DNA of 64,000 bases from Hydrogenophaga sp. (GCA_018333605.1 JAGXSV010000050.1:1-64000); one strand, 5' to 3'; positions 46,109 to 55,198 are shown, counted from the first letter of the stretch. The notes: generated by a model not told the origin, from the letters alone. A program made the numbers and translations.

Positions 46109-47605
46109 CTACTGAAAGGCCACTTCGGCAAAGCTGCGCAGCTTGCGGCTGTGCAGCTGGCCCACGCCGCCTTGGCGCAGCAGCTCCACCGCGCGGATGC
46201 CGATGCGCAGGTGCTGATCGACCCGCTCGCGGTAGAAGTGGTTGGCCATGCCGGGCAGCTTGATCTCGCCGTGCAGCGGTTTGTCGCTCACGCACAGCAG
46301 GGTGCCGTAGGGCACGCGAAAGCGAAAGCCGTTGGCGGCGATGGTGGCGCTTTCCATGTCCAGTGCCACGGCGCGCGATTGCGAAAAGCGGCGCTGGGGC
46401 TTGTTGTCGGGCAGCAGCTCCCAGTTGCGGTTGTCGGTGCTGGCCACGGTGCCGGTGCGCATGATGCGTTTGAGCTCGTGTGCTGCCACGCCGGTCACGT
46501 CGGCCACGGCGGCTTCCAGCGCCAACTGGATTTCGGCCAGCGCCGGAATGGGCACCCACAGCGGCAGTTCTTCGTCGAGCACGTGGTCTTCGCGCACGTA
46601 GGCGTGGGCCAGCACATAGTCGCCCAGCTGCTGGGTGCTGCGCAGGCCGGCGCAGTGGCCGATCATGAGCCAGGCGTGCGGGCGCAGCACGGCAATGTGG
46701 TCGGTGATGGTTTTGGCGTTGGCCGGGCCCACGCCAATGTTGACCATGGTGATGCCGCTGCGGTCGGCGCGCATGAGGTGGTAGGCCGGCATTTGCGGCA
46801 GGCGCGGCGGCTGGGCGCCCAGCTCGTCGCCGGCTTCCGGTGGCAGACCAACGCGGCGTGTCACCACGTTGCCCGGCTCCACAAACGCGGTGTATTCGCT
46901 GGCCGGGTTGGCCATTTCGGCATGGCCGAGGCGGATGAATTCGTCGATGTAAAACTGGTAGTTGGTGAACAGCACGAAGTTTTGAAACCACTCGGGCGCG
47001 GTGCCGGTGTAGTGGCGCAGGCGCTGCAACGAGTAGTCGACCCGGGGCGCGGTGAACAGGGCCAGCGGCTGCGCCTCGCCGGGGCGCGGCTCGTGCGTGC
47101 CGTTGGCAATGCCGTCGTCCATGGCGGCCAGGTCGGGCAGGTCAAACACGTCGCGCATGAGGGCGCGGCGCGGCGCGCTCAGGCTGCCTTCCACATGGTC
47201 GTGTTCAGAAAACGAAAAGTGGATGGGAATGGGCTGGGTGCTGGTACCCACTTCAAGCTCGCCGCCGTGGTTGGCCAGCAGCAGTTCAAACTGCTTGAGC
47301 AGGTAGCCGTCGTACAGGTCGGGGCGGGTGAGGGTGGTTTCAAACCGGCCGGGGCCGGCCACAAAGCCGTAGCTCAGTCGGCTCTGTGGGGCCGCGCCCT
47401 GGTGCGACACGCTGTGGGTGTGCAGCCGCACAAACGGGTAGCAGGCGCGCACACGCACGCTGCTGAAGTCCTGGCCGTTCACAAAGTCGCGCATGGCCGC
47501 GCGCAAAAACGCCACGTTGTCGCGGTAGATGCGCTGCACCTGCGCCAGCGCGGCGGCGGGTTCGCGAAAGAAAACCGGGGCGGTAAAGTCGGGGGTCTTG
47601 TGCAT
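46109..47605 (-). CDS. amn: AMP nucleosidase
   Basis: The 498-aa cytosolic enzyme splits AMP to adenine and ribose 5-phosphate. Its N-terminal AMP-nucleosidase domain (about 1-200) includes DFTAPVFFREPAAAL and the YPFVRLHTHSVSH segment, followed by a phosphorylase-like domain with MVNIGVGPANAKTITDHIAVLRPHAWLMIGHCAGLR and the C-terminal SRAVALDMESATIAANGFRFRVPYGTLLCVSDKPLHGEIKL (Glu of D-M-E-S binds substrate). Length agrees with the family. The start at 47605 is 36 bp from the divergent DUF4010 gene. Confidence 0.94.
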   Translation of the reverse strand: MHKTPDFTAPVFFREPAAALAQVQRIYRDNVAFLRAAMRDFVNGQDFSSVRVRACYPFVRLHTHSVSHQGAAPQSRLSYGFVAGPGRFETTLTRPDLYDGYLLKQFELLLANHGGELEVGTSTQPIPIHFSFSEHDHVEGSLSAPRRALMRDVFDLPDLAAMDDGIANGTHEPRPGEAQPLALFTAPRVDYSLQRLRHYTGTAPEWFQNFVLFTNYQFYIDEFIRLGHAEMANPASEYTAFVEPGNVVTRRVGLPPEAGDELGAQPPRLPQMPAYHLMRADRSGITMVNIGVGPANAKTITDHIAVLRPHAWLMIGHCAGLRSTQQLGDYVLAHAYVREDHVLDEELPLWVPIPALAEIQLALEAAVADVTGVAAHELKRIMRTGTVASTDNRNWELLPDNKPQRRFSQSRAVALDMESATIAANGFRFRVPYGTLLCVSDKPLHGEIKLPGMANHFYRERVDQHLRIGIRAVELLRQGGVGQLHSRKLRSFAEVAFQ

Positions 47606-47641
47606 GCCACTATTGTGGCGCCGCCAGATGACAACCCACCC

Positions 47642-48949
47642 ATGAGCGCCACAACGCCCCATAACCCGATGTTCAACGCCGAAACCGCTGCCATGGGCTT
47701 GCCTGCCGACCTGAGCGGTGCGGTGGCCGTGTTGGCTGTGGCGCTGGGCTGCGGTTTGCTGATTGGTATTGAGCGGGAGCGGCGCAAGGGCAGCGGTCCC
47801 CACCGGGCGTTTGCCGGTTTGCGCACCTTTGCGCTGACCTGTGTGGCCGGCGCCCTGGCGGCGCTCACCCAGCTGACCGGGCTGGTGGTGACGGGTGCGG
47901 CGCTGGTGGCGGCGCTGGCGGCCATGGCCTACTGGCGCGACCGCTCTGACGACCCCGGTGCGACCACCGAAGTGGCGCTGCTGCTGACCTACCTGATCGG
48001 GGTGCTCTGCGCCTGGAGCCTGCCGCTGGCGGCGGCCACGGCGGTGGGCCTGACGGGTTTGCTGGCGGGCCGCCAGCGGCTGCACCACTTTGCCAGCCAT
48101 TGGCTCAGCCCGGGCGAGGTGCGCGACGGCATCATGCTGGCGGCGCTGGTGCTGATGGCGCTGCCGCTGGTGCCCAACCGGCCGCTGTGGGGGCCGGTGC
48201 TCAACCCCCATGTCATCGTGCAGCTGGTGGCCCTGCTGCTGGGTGTGCAGGCCCTGGCCCACCTGAGCCGCCGCCTGCTGCAAGCGCGCCACGCGGTGGC
48301 GTTGTCGGCGCTGGCTTCGGGCTTTGTGTCCAGCACCGCCACCATCGCCACGCTGGGGCTGGCGGCGCGCGAGCGGCCCGCCGACGTGCGGCTGCTGGCC
48401 GGTGGTGGTCTGTTGTCTTGTGTGTCCACCCAGCTGCAGTTGCTGCTGGTGGCGGCTGCGGTGCAGCCGGCCTGGCTGGCATGGCTCTGGGCGCCGGCCC
48501 TGGCCGCTGCTGCGCTGGCATTGCTGTGGGGCGGATGGATGGTGCGGGGGGCGCCGGCTGGCCCGGCCGGTGCGCAGCAGCCGCCCGATGAAGACCGCAT
48601 GTTCAGCCTGTGGGGTGCAGCGGGCGTGGCGGCATTGCTCAGCGGCATTCAGGTGGCGGTGCATGCCTTGGAACGCTGGCTGGGCGCCACCGGCCTGCTG
48701 CTCGGGGCCACGCTGGCGGCTCTGGCCGACCTGCATGCGTCACTGGCGGCGGTGTTTGCATCCAGCCCGCCCCAAGCCGGTGGTACGGCGGTCTGGGCGG
48801 TGATGCTGGCGCTGTCGGTGCATGCGGGCAGCAAAAGCGTGACCGCCGGCTTCGCCGGTGGTTGGCGCTATCTGGTGGCGCTGGCCCCCGGGCTTTGGGC
48901 GCACACGGCGCTGTGCGTGGCGGGGGTTTACTGGATGGCCCACCGATAA
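47642..48949 (+). CDS. MgtC/SapB N-domain + DUF4010 membrane protein
   Basis: The 435-aa protein has about 12 hydrophobic segments. The N-terminal part (LAVALGCGLLIGIERERRKG, then FAGLRTFALTCVAGALAAL) is the MgtC/SapB domain; the C-terminal half is DUF4010, with ALASGFVSSTATIATLGLAARE and HAGSKSVTAGFAGGW. Members are inner-membrane proteins of unknown transport or regulatory role. It is transcribed away from amn with only 36 bp between the start codons, so their promoters must overlap. Confidence 0.88.
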   Translation: MSATTPHNPMFNAETAAMGLPADLSGAVAVLAVALGCGLLIGIERERRKGSGPHRAFAGLRTFALTCVAGALAALTQLTGLVVTGAALVAALAAMAYWRDRSDDPGATTEVALLLTYLIGVLCAWSLPLAAATAVGLTGLLAGRQRLHHFASHWLSPGEVRDGIMLAALVLMALPLVPNRPLWGPVLNPHVIVQLVALLLGVQALAHLSRRLLQARHAVALSALASGFVSSTATIATLGLAARERPADVRLLAGGGLLSCVSTQLQLLLVAAAVQPAWLAWLWAPALAAAALALLWGGWMVRGAPAGPAGAQQPPDEDRMFSLWGAAGVAALLSGIQVAVHALERWLGATGLLLGATLAALADLHASLAAVFASSPPQAGGTAVWAVMLALSVHAGSKSVTAGFAGGWRYLVALAPGLWAHTALCVAGVYWMAHR

Positions 48950-48955
48950 GCCATG

Positions 48956-49071
48956 GCCCAGGGCCGCAGCGCCGGGAGGCCCCAAGCAAGGCCTCGTCCC
49001 ACGAACCGGGCTTGGACCGGAGCCTTTTCCGGTCTTGGGGCCACGACCCACGCCGCGGCGGCACGTGGGGG
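48956..49071 (-). repeat. Stop-codon-linked GC-rich repeat, copy D (divergent)
   Basis: Immediately after the gor stop, in gene direction, it reads CCCCCACGTGCCGCCGCGG, then GCGTGGGTCGTGGCCCC and a long stem built from CCGGAAAAGGCTCCGG and GCCCCAAG/CTTGGGGC. Only the first 25 or so bases match copies A-C closely. It fills the 122-bp gap between converging genes, where a terminator is expected. Confidence 0.45.
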
Positions 49072-50478
49072 TTATGCCTTCACGGGTTCGCGCATGGTGA
49101 CAAATTCTTCGGCCGCCGTGGGGTGGATGCCGATGGTGCTGTCAAACATGGCCTTGGTCGCACCCGCCTTCATGGCCACGGCGAAGCCCTGCACGATTTC
49201 ACCGGCTTCGGCGCCCACCATGTGCAGGCCCACCACGCGGTCGGTGGCGGTGTCCACCACCAGTTTCATGAGCGTGCGCTCGGTGCTGCCCGAGAGCGTG
49301 TGCTTCAGGGCCTTGAACTCGCTGCGGAAAATGGTGACCTGGCCAAATTTTTCGCGTGCCGCGGCTTCGCTGAAACCCACGGTGCCGATGTTGGGATGGG
49401 TGAACACGGCGGTGGGGATGAAGTCGTAGTCCATGCTGCGCGGGGGCTTGCCCGCTGCGGGGCCAAACAAGTGGTCCACCACCACCATGGCTTCACCCAG
49501 CGCCACCGGGGTGAGCTGCACGCGGTTGGTCACGTCGCCCACGGCGTAAATGCTGGGCACGTTGGTCTGGTAATGCGCGTTGACGATGACCTCGTTTTGC
49601 CCGCCCTGGGTCACCCCCACAGTGTCCAGCCCCAGGCCGTGCACATTGGGCACGCGCCCGGTGGCGTAAAGCACCGCGTCGGCCACCACCAGGTTGCCGT
49701 CTTCCAGCTCCACGCGCAGGCCTTCAGGCGTCTTGCGGATGTCCACCACGCCCGCGTTCAGGCGCAGGTCCACGCCCGACTTGATTATTTCAGCAGCCAC
49801 GAAATGGCGTATCTCATCGTCAAAACCGCGCAGCACCTGTTCACCGCGGTAAAGCTGCGTCACCTGGGCGCCCAGGCCGTTGAAGATGGATGCAAATTCG
49901 CAGGCAATGTAGCCGCCGCCCACCACCAGCAGACGCTGTGGAAAAGGCTCCAGGTCAAAGATGTCGTTGGACGTGATGACGTTGTCCTGGCCCACAAAGT
50001 GCGGCACATGCGGTGTGCCGCCGGTGGCAATGAGGATGTTTTTGGCGGTGAAATTCTGGTGGCCGGGGCTGCCGTCGGCATGCAGGGTGGCCAACGTGAT
50101 GGCGTGCTCGCCGTCGATGCGGGCAAAGCCGTCGAACACCGTGACGCCCGACCCGCGCAGCAGGTTGCCGTAAACGCCGTTGAGGCGGCTGATTTCTTTG
50201 GCTCGGTTGGCCTTGAGGGTGGTCCAGTTCAGGCGCGGTGCGCTGTCGTGTTCCCAGCCGTAGCCGCGTGCCTCTTCGAAGCCGTCGTGGTAATGCGCGG
50301 CGTAGCTGTAGAGCTTTTTCGGGATGCAGCCCACGTTCACACAGGTGCCGCCCAGGCCGTCTTGCCCCAAGGTTTCGGCCAGGGCCACGCGGGCGCCGCG
50401 CTGCGCGGCCATGCGGGCAGCGCGCACACCACCACTGCCGCCACCGATCACAAACAGGTCAAAGTCAAAAGCGCTCAT
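49072..50478 (-). CDS. gor: Glutathione-disulfide reductase
   Basis: The 468-aa flavoenzyme reduces oxidised glutathione with NADPH. It opens FDLFVIGGGSGGVRAARMAA (FAD-binding) and has the redox-active pair Cys46/Cys51 in GGTCVNVGCIPKK. The NADPH fold is LLVVGGGYIACEFASIF; the second FAD element is SIYAVGDVTNRVQLTPVA and the C-terminal base is in GIHPTAAEEF. Length is standard. The leader includes a perfect 7-bp stem (GGCCCTC/GAGGGCC, 50507-50523). Glutathione reductase rather than mercuric or lipoamide reductase is supported by the whole pattern. Confidence 0.93.
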   Translation of the reverse strand: MSAFDFDLFVIGGGSGGVRAARMAAQRGARVALAETLGQDGLGGTCVNVGCIPKKLYSYAAHYHDGFEEARGYGWEHDSAPRLNWTTLKANRAKEISRLNGVYGNLLRGSGVTVFDGFARIDGEHAITLATLHADGSPGHQNFTAKNILIATGGTPHVPHFVGQDNVITSNDIFDLEPFPQRLLVVGGGYIACEFASIFNGLGAQVTQLYRGEQVLRGFDDEIRHFVAAEIIKSGVDLRLNAGVVDIRKTPEGLRVELEDGNLVVADAVLYATGRVPNVHGLGLDTVGVTQGGQNEVIVNAHYQTNVPSIYAVGDVTNRVQLTPVALGEAMVVVDHLFGPAAGKPPRSMDYDFIPTAVFTHPNIGTVGFSEAAAREKFGQVTIFRSEFKALKHTLSGSTERTLMKLVVDTATDRVVGLHMVGAEAGEIVQGFAVAMKAGATKAMFDSTIGIHPTAAEEFVTMREPVKA

Positions 50479-50638
50479 CTCAAATCCTTGGCAAAACGGG
50501 CCTCGCGGCCCTCTGTGAGGGCCTTCATGTTAAGCGGCCGCCGGTGCTGCGGCATTGAGGCGCGTCATGGCCGGCTGCCCGCAGGGCTTTGGTGACGTTG
50601 TTGGGTGCGCGCCGGGGTGGCGTGCTGATAATGCGGCC

Positions 50639-51394
50639 ATGACCCCGATGGATACCGCTTCACCCCCAGGGCAGCCGACCCCCAATCCGGGCCTGTGCGT
50701 GGTGCTGGGTGGCACCGGTGGCATTGGCGCAGCGCTGGTGGCGCAACTGCGTGCCCAGGGCGATGCGGTGCTGGCCCTGGGCCGGCAAACCCAGCCCGCG
50801 CTGGACTACACCGCCGAGTCCACGGTGGCCGCCTGCGCGCAGCATGTGGCGCACCAACTGGGCCAGACGGGCATGCTGCTGACCCGGCTGATCGTGGCCA
50901 CCGGGTTTTTGCACGGCTCCACTCCCAGCGGCCAGCGCGCCGAGCCCGAGCGCTCGTGGCAGCACCTGAACGCCGATGCCCTGGCGCACAGCTTCGCGGT
51001 GAACGCCGTGGGCCCCGCGCTGGTGATGAAACACTTTTTGCCGCTGCTGCCGCGCCAGGGTCGCTGCGTGGCGGCTTTTTTGTCGGCGCGGGTAGGCAGC
51101 ATTGGCGACAACGCGCTGGGCGGCTGGTATGGCTACCGCGCTTCAAAAGCCGCGCTCAACCAACTGGTGCACACGGCCGCCATTGAACTGGCACGGCGCA
51201 ACCGCGACGCGCTGTGCGTGGCTCTGCACCCCGGCACGGTGGACACGGGTCTGTCGCAACCCTTTGCCAAAACCGGGTTGCAGGTGCGTCCGCCCAACGT
51301 GGCAGCGGGCGAGTTGCTGGGTGTGCTGGACGGTCTGCCCCCAGGCAGCTCGGGCGGTTTTTTTGACCACCGTGGCATGACGGTGGCCTGGTGA
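50639..51394 (+). CDS. Short-chain dehydrogenase/reductase (CsgA-like SDR)
   Basis: The 251-aa enzyme has the Rossmann motif VVLGGTGGIGAALVAQLRA (NAD(P) binding), the serine of SARVGSIGDNALGGWYGYRASKAAL with catalytic Tyr-x-x-x-Lys (Y-R-A-S-K), and HPGTVDTGLSQPF. It resembles C-factor-type SDRs that oxidise or reduce a hydroxy/keto substrate; the substrate is unknown. The start is taken at 50639 (M-T-P-M-D-T); a longer frame has no ribosome-binding site. It converges on the hemerythrin gene with a 14-bp gap. Confidence 0.85.
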   Translation: MTPMDTASPPGQPTPNPGLCVVLGGTGGIGAALVAQLRAQGDAVLALGRQTQPALDYTAESTVAACAQHVAHQLGQTGMLLTRLIVATGFLHGSTPSGQRAEPERSWQHLNADALAHSFAVNAVGPALVMKHFLPLLPRQGRCVAAFLSARVGSIGDNALGGWYGYRASKAALNQLVHTAAIELARRNRDALCVALHPGTVDTGLSQPFAKTGLQVRPPNVAAGELLGVLDGLPPGSSGGFFDHRGMTVAW

Positions 51395-51408
51395 ACTGAG
51401 CGAAAGCG

Positions 51409-51951
51409 TCAGTCTGGCAGCTGGGCATTTTTGAGCGCCCGGCGCTTGGCCATTTCACGGCCCATGCCCACCGTGTCCAGGCCCGCCAGCCGCTGCTTGG
51501 CGGCCGGGTAGGCAATCGACTCTTCCAGCACGATGTGGTCCAGGTAGAGCGCTTCAAAAACCTCCAGTGCATGGCGCAGTTCCACGGTGTCAAACCACAA
51601 GTTGCCGTTGGTGGCGGCTTCCAGGCTGGGCGCGATCTGAATCCAGTTTTCTTCCAGCCAGCCGTGGTCTTGCACCAGGTGTTCGGTGGCTTGCACGATC
51701 TGGGCGTTCTGGCTGTTCAGCAGCGCTGGAAAAATGTGTTTTTCTTCGTCCAGGTGGTGCTGGCGCGCTTCGCCATTGAAATAGGCCAGCACACTGCGGG
51801 CCTGCGCCCGGTTGGCCTGGTTCAGGCCGCTGTTTTCAATCGCGTCCACCAAGCGGTGCAGCTGTTGCAACTGCTGCTGAATTTCGCGGTGGGTGTTGTC
51901 AAGAAATTCAAAAACAGCGAGCGACGGGTTGGTGCGGGCAGCAGCGTTCAT
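51409..51951 (-). CDS. Hemerythrin-domain protein
   Basis: The 180-aa helical-bundle protein has regularly spaced His/Glu of a diiron centre: H in NTHREIQ, HHLDEEKHIFP (H-x-x-x-E), LVQDHGWLEE, and YLDHIVLEESIAYP. Bacterial hemerythrin-domain proteins bind O2 or NO or protect iron centres. The ATG at 51951 follows AGGGGG; an earlier ATG at 51987 lacks a ribosome-binding site. An Fnr/Anr-like box lies 59 bp upstream of the ATG, which fits low-oxygen or nitrosative control. Function is inferred from the fold. Confidence 0.85.
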   Translation of the reverse strand: MNAAARTNPSLAVFEFLDNTHREIQQQLQQLHRLVDAIENSGLNQANRAQARSVLAYFNGEARQHHLDEEKHIFPALLNSQNAQIVQATEHLVQDHGWLEENWIQIAPSLEAATNGNLWFDTVELRHALEVFEALYLDHIVLEESIAYPAAKQRLAGLDTVGMGREMAKRRALKNAQLPD

Positions 51952-52009
51952 GAAAACCCCCTGGGCAGTGAAAGTTGGGTTCATCATAAAAATGCTGCGC
52001 CGCAACAGT

Positions 52010-52023
52010 TTGATCTGGCGCAA
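52010..52023 (-). promoter_or_regulatory. Candidate Fnr/Anr-type box upstream of the hemerythrin gene
   Basis: TTGAT-CTGG-CGCAA matches the first half-site TTGAT perfectly and the second partly (consensus ATCAA). It sits 59 bp from the hemerythrin start. Binding by an Fnr/Dnr-type regulator is inferred; the Crp/Fnr protein at 20254 lacks the Fnr Cys cluster and is not an obvious candidate. Confidence 0.4.
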
Positions 52024-52089
52024 ACAATGGGCCGGCTTGTGCACCGACCGCACCTCAACCGGCGCGAGTGCCCAACAACCCAGGATGGC

Positions 52090-52155
52090 GCGGAACGGGC
52101 TTTGCCCGGCCGCAGGCATCGCCCCCTGGGGGGGGCCGCGCAGCGGCGCGGGGGG
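52090..52155 (-). repeat. Stop-codon-linked GC-rich repeat, copy B
   Basis: In gene direction, directly after the 3-hydroxybutyryl-CoA dehydrogenase stop: CCCCCCGCGCCGCTGCGCGG, then a C-run/AGGGGGCG stem and finally CGGGC-AAA-GCCCG. The order and stem-preserving changes match copy A at 12741-12840. The element may act as a 3' end structure for the dehydrogenase message. Confidence 0.65.
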
Positions 52156-53007
52156 TTAGTAGGTGTACACGCCGCGCCCGGTCTTGCGGCCCAGCCAGCC
52201 CGCCGCCACCATTTCCTTCAGCAGCGGCGCCGGGCGGTACTTGCTGTCGTTGTATTCGGCCATGTAGACGTTCATCACCGCCAGGCACACGTCCAGGCCA
52301 ATCATGTCGGCCAGCGCCAGCGGGCCAATGGGCTGGTTGCAGCCGAGCTTCATGCCGGCGTCGATGTCTTCCGGCTTGGCCAGGCCTTCGGCCAGCACAA
52401 AGAAGGCCTCGTTGATCATGGGCACCAAGATGCGGTTGACCACGAAGCCGGGCGCATTCTTCACGGTGATGGGGGTTTTGCCCAGCGCCTCGGCCATCGC
52501 CTTCACGGCGTCGTGCGTGGCGTCGCTGGTCTGCAGGCCGCGGATGATTTCCACCAGCGCCATCATGGGCACGGGGTTGAAAAAGTGCATGCCAATGAAG
52601 CGGTCGGGGCGCTGCGTGGCGGCGGCCAGCTTGGTGATGCTGATCGAGCTGGTGTTGGTGGCCACGATCACCTCGGGCGCCAGGATGCCGTCCAGCTGCT
52701 GCAGGATCTTGACCTTCAGAGCCTCGTTTTCGGTGGCCGCTTCAATGACCAACTGCGCGCCCTTGAGGTCTTCGTAGTGGGTCGATCCCTTGATGCGGGC
52801 CAGCGCCGCGTCTTTCTCGGCGGCGGTCATCTTTTCTTTCTTGATCAACCGGTCCAGGCTGCTGGCCACCGTGGCCAGGGCTTTGTCCACCGCCGCCTGG
52901 GCGATGTCGACCAGCACCACCTGGATGCCGCTGGTGGCGCAGGCCTGCGCAATGCCGTTGCCCATGGTGCCCGAGCCAATAATGCCCACGGTCTGGATGC
53001 TGCTCAT
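52156..53007 (-). CDS. 3-hydroxybutyryl-CoA dehydrogenase (PaaH/Hbd family)
   Basis: The 283-aa NAD-dependent enzyme oxidises 3-hydroxyacyl-CoA to 3-ketoacyl-CoA. Its Rossmann motif is VGIIGSGTMGNGIAQACA (6-23). The His-Glu pair is seen in RFIGMHFFNPVPMMALVEII, with the C-terminal domain NAPGFVVNRILVPMINEAF. Length matches the single-function family. The ATG at 53007 has AGGAG 8 bp upstream; the GTG 9 bases earlier overlaps that site. It could supply the hydroxyacyl step missing from the aminobenzoate operon, but it stands 45 kb away. Confidence 0.92.
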   Translation of the reverse strand: MSSIQTVGIIGSGTMGNGIAQACATSGIQVVLVDIAQAAVDKALATVASSLDRLIKKEKMTAAEKDAALARIKGSTHYEDLKGAQLVIEAATENEALKVKILQQLDGILAPEVIVATNTSSISITKLAAATQRPDRFIGMHFFNPVPMMALVEIIRGLQTSDATHDAVKAMAEALGKTPITVKNAPGFVVNRILVPMINEAFFVLAEGLAKPEDIDAGMKLGCNQPIGPLALADMIGLDVCLAVMNVYMAEYNDSKYRPAPLLKEMVAAGWLGRKTGRGVYTY

Positions 53008-53264
53008 ACGGTTCACTCCTGTGTGTTTCGAATCAAAAAAGTCAAGTCAAAGAAAGATTGTCCGGGGTGTCGTTGTCTGGGTGCGCACCCCTGCGTCACG
53101 CAAGCGTCTTCCGGGCGTATTCGTTAGGTGGCGCCATCTACCGCACCATCAGCCGCCGTGCTAACTTGCTGCCCTATTGTCGCCCTGCATCTTGCAACGG
53201 TATGACAGCGCGTGCGCGGTTCGTCCTGTGGGGCGATGTGCCCGTGCCAGACAACGGAGATCTC

Positions 53265-54902
53265 ATGTTGGACTACATCATCGTCGGTGGCGGCTCGGCC
53301 GGTAGCGTGCTGGCCGGTCGCCTGAGCGAAGACCCCGCCGTGCGCGTGGCGCTGCTCGAAGCCGGCCCGGCCGACCGCAGCGTGCTCATCCACTGCCCGG
53401 CCGGCCTGGCTGTGATGGCCAAGTACCAGCTCAACGGCTGGGGCTACAACACCGTGCCGCAGCCGGGGCTGAACGGGCGCCGTGGCTACCAGCCGCGCGG
53501 CAAGGTGCTGGGCGGCTCCAGTTCCATCAACGCCATGATCTACGCCCGTGGTCACGCGCAAGACTACGACCATTGGGCCGCGCAAGGCAACCCCGGCTGG
53601 TCGTTTGCCGACGTGTTGCCCTACTTCAAGCGCTCGGAGCACAACGAGCGCGGTGCCGACGCGCTGCATGGGCAGGGCGGCCCGCTGAATGTGATGGACC
53701 TGCGCAGCCCCAATCCGTTTCTGCCCGCGTTCATGGAAGCCGGCCAGCAAGCCGGCCACGCGCACAACACCGACTTCAACGGCCCCGAGCAAGAAGGCGT
53801 GGGCGCTTACCAGGTGACGCACAAAAACGGCGAACGCTGGAGCGCGGCCAAGGGCTACCTCACGCCCCACCTGGGGCGGCCCAACCTGACGGTGATCACA
53901 AACGCGCTGACCACCCGGGTGCTGATGGACACGGTGAACGGTCAGCCCTGCGCCGTGGGGGTGGAATACCGGCTCAACGGCGGGCGGGGCGCACCACAAA
54001 CGATGCGGCTGAAACCGGGCGGCGAGGTGCTGCTGAGCGCGGGGGCGTTTGGTTCGCCGCAGTTGCTCATGCTCTCGGGCATTGGCCCGGCCGAGCACCT
54101 GCGCGAGCACGGCATTGACGTGGTGCACGACCTGCCCGGTGTGGGCGCCAACCTGCACGACCACCCCGATGTGGTGATGGTGGTCAATGCCCCGAAGTTG
54201 ACCGATTTGTTTGGCCTGTCGTTGCCCGGCGTGTTGACGGCCCTCAGGGGTATGGCCGAGTGGCGCCGTGCGCGCAGTGGGCCGCTCACGAGCAACTTTG
54301 CCGAAGCGGGCGGTTTCATCAAGAGCGACCCTGACGAGGTCATTCCCGACCTGCAGTTGCATTTTGTGGTGGGCAAGCTGATGGATCATGGCCGAAAGAC
54401 CGTCTTTGGACACGGCTATTCATGCCACGTGTGCTTGCTGCGACCCAAGAGCCGGGGCACGCTGCGCCTGGCCAGTGCCGACCCTCAGGTGGCGCCGCTG
54501 ATCGACCCCGCCTTTTTGAAAGATCCGGACGACGTGGCCCGCCTGGTGCGGGGGTTCAAGCTGGTTCGCGAGTTGATACAGCAGCCCGCCTTGAGTCGCC
54601 ACGGCGGTCAGGAGTCCGCCGCCTCGCGCGCGGCGCAGAGCGATGCGCAGATCGAGCAGTTTGTGCGCAACCACGCCGACACCATCTACCACCCGGTGGG
54701 CACCTGCCGCATGGGCGCTGACGCTTTGGCTGTGGTGGACGCCCGCCTGCGCTTGCACGGTGTGGCGGGCCTGCGCGTGGTGGACGCGTCCATCATGCCG
54801 CGCGTCGTGGGTGGCAACACCAACGCGCCGGTGATCATGGTGGCGGAGAAAGCGGTGGATATGATTCGGGAAGACCACTTTTCAGAAAGCCCCACACCAT
54901 GA
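53265..54902 (+). CDS. GMC-family oxidoreductase (choline dehydrogenase-like)
   Basis: The 545-aa flavoenzyme opens DYIIVGGGSAGSVLAGRLSE (FAD binding) and has the GMC signatures GYQPRGKVLGGSSSINAMIYARGHAQDYDHW and GAFGSPQLLMLSGIGPAEHL. The catalytic His pair region is TIYHPVGTCRMG with NTNAPVIMVAEKAVDMI near the end. It oxidises an alcohol; the substrate is uncertain, as choline and aliphatic or aromatic alcohols are all possible. The ATG at 53265 follows GGAGA. It overlaps the downstream ABM gene by 4 bp (ATGA), so the two are translated together. Confidence 0.9.
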   Translation: MLDYIIVGGGSAGSVLAGRLSEDPAVRVALLEAGPADRSVLIHCPAGLAVMAKYQLNGWGYNTVPQPGLNGRRGYQPRGKVLGGSSSINAMIYARGHAQDYDHWAAQGNPGWSFADVLPYFKRSEHNERGADALHGQGGPLNVMDLRSPNPFLPAFMEAGQQAGHAHNTDFNGPEQEGVGAYQVTHKNGERWSAAKGYLTPHLGRPNLTVITNALTTRVLMDTVNGQPCAVGVEYRLNGGRGAPQTMRLKPGGEVLLSAGAFGSPQLLMLSGIGPAEHLREHGIDVVHDLPGVGANLHDHPDVVMVVNAPKLTDLFGLSLPGVLTALRGMAEWRRARSGPLTSNFAEAGGFIKSDPDEVIPDLQLHFVVGKLMDHGRKTVFGHGYSCHVCLLRPKSRGTLRLASADPQVAPLIDPAFLKDPDDVARLVRGFKLVRELIQQPALSRHGGQESAASRAAQSDAQIEQFVRNHADTIYHPVGTCRMGADALAVVDARLRLHGVAGLRVVDASIMPRVVGGNTNAPVIMVAEKAVDMIREDHFSESPTP

Positions 54903-55198
54903 TTCTTGAACACGCCGACATCCGCATCGACCCTGCGAAAGCCACCGCGTTCGAGGCCGCCATCCTGCGCGGCGCCGCCACCGTGATTGCCCAGGCCAAA
55001 GGCTTCAAAGGCTACAAAGTCAACCGCAGCATCGAAAGCCCGGGCCGTTACATCCTCATGATTTACTGGGACACGCTGGAAGACCACACCGTGGATTTTC
55101 GCCAGTCGCCCGCGTTTGCCGAATGGCGCGCCATCGTGGGCCCGTTCTTTGCGCAGCCACCCGTGGTGGAGCACCTGGAACTCGTTGGGAAAAGTTAA
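54899..55198 (+). CDS. Antibiotic-biosynthesis-monooxygenase (ABM)-domain protein
   Basis: The 99-aa protein shows the dimeric alpha+beta ABM fold: ILEHADIRIDPAKATAFEAAI at the front, AKGFKGYKVNRSIESPGRYILMIYWDTLEDH in the middle and SPAFAEWRAIVGPFFAQPPVVEHLE at the end. Despite the name these small proteins are varied, acting as monooxygenases or isomerases without a cofactor, or in binding. The 4-bp overlap with the GMC oxidoreductase suggests it acts on the aldehyde or its follow-on product, or stabilises it. It ends 110 bp from the converging arginase gene. Confidence 0.85.
   Translation: MILEHADIRIDPAKATAFEAAILRGAATVIAQAKGFKGYKVNRSIESPGRYILMIYWDTLEDHTVDFRQSPAFAEWRAIVGPFFAQPPVVEHLELVGKS

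Noticed and set aside
45026-47641. N-terminal 870 codons of the long frame that ends in the DUF4010 protein
   Set aside because: This part lies antisense to the MscS and amn genes; only the portion from 47642 shows a family match.
50507-50523. Perfect 7-bp stem in the gor leader as a terminator
   Set aside because: It is upstream of gor, has no T-run and would block the gene; more likely incidental or a leader structure.
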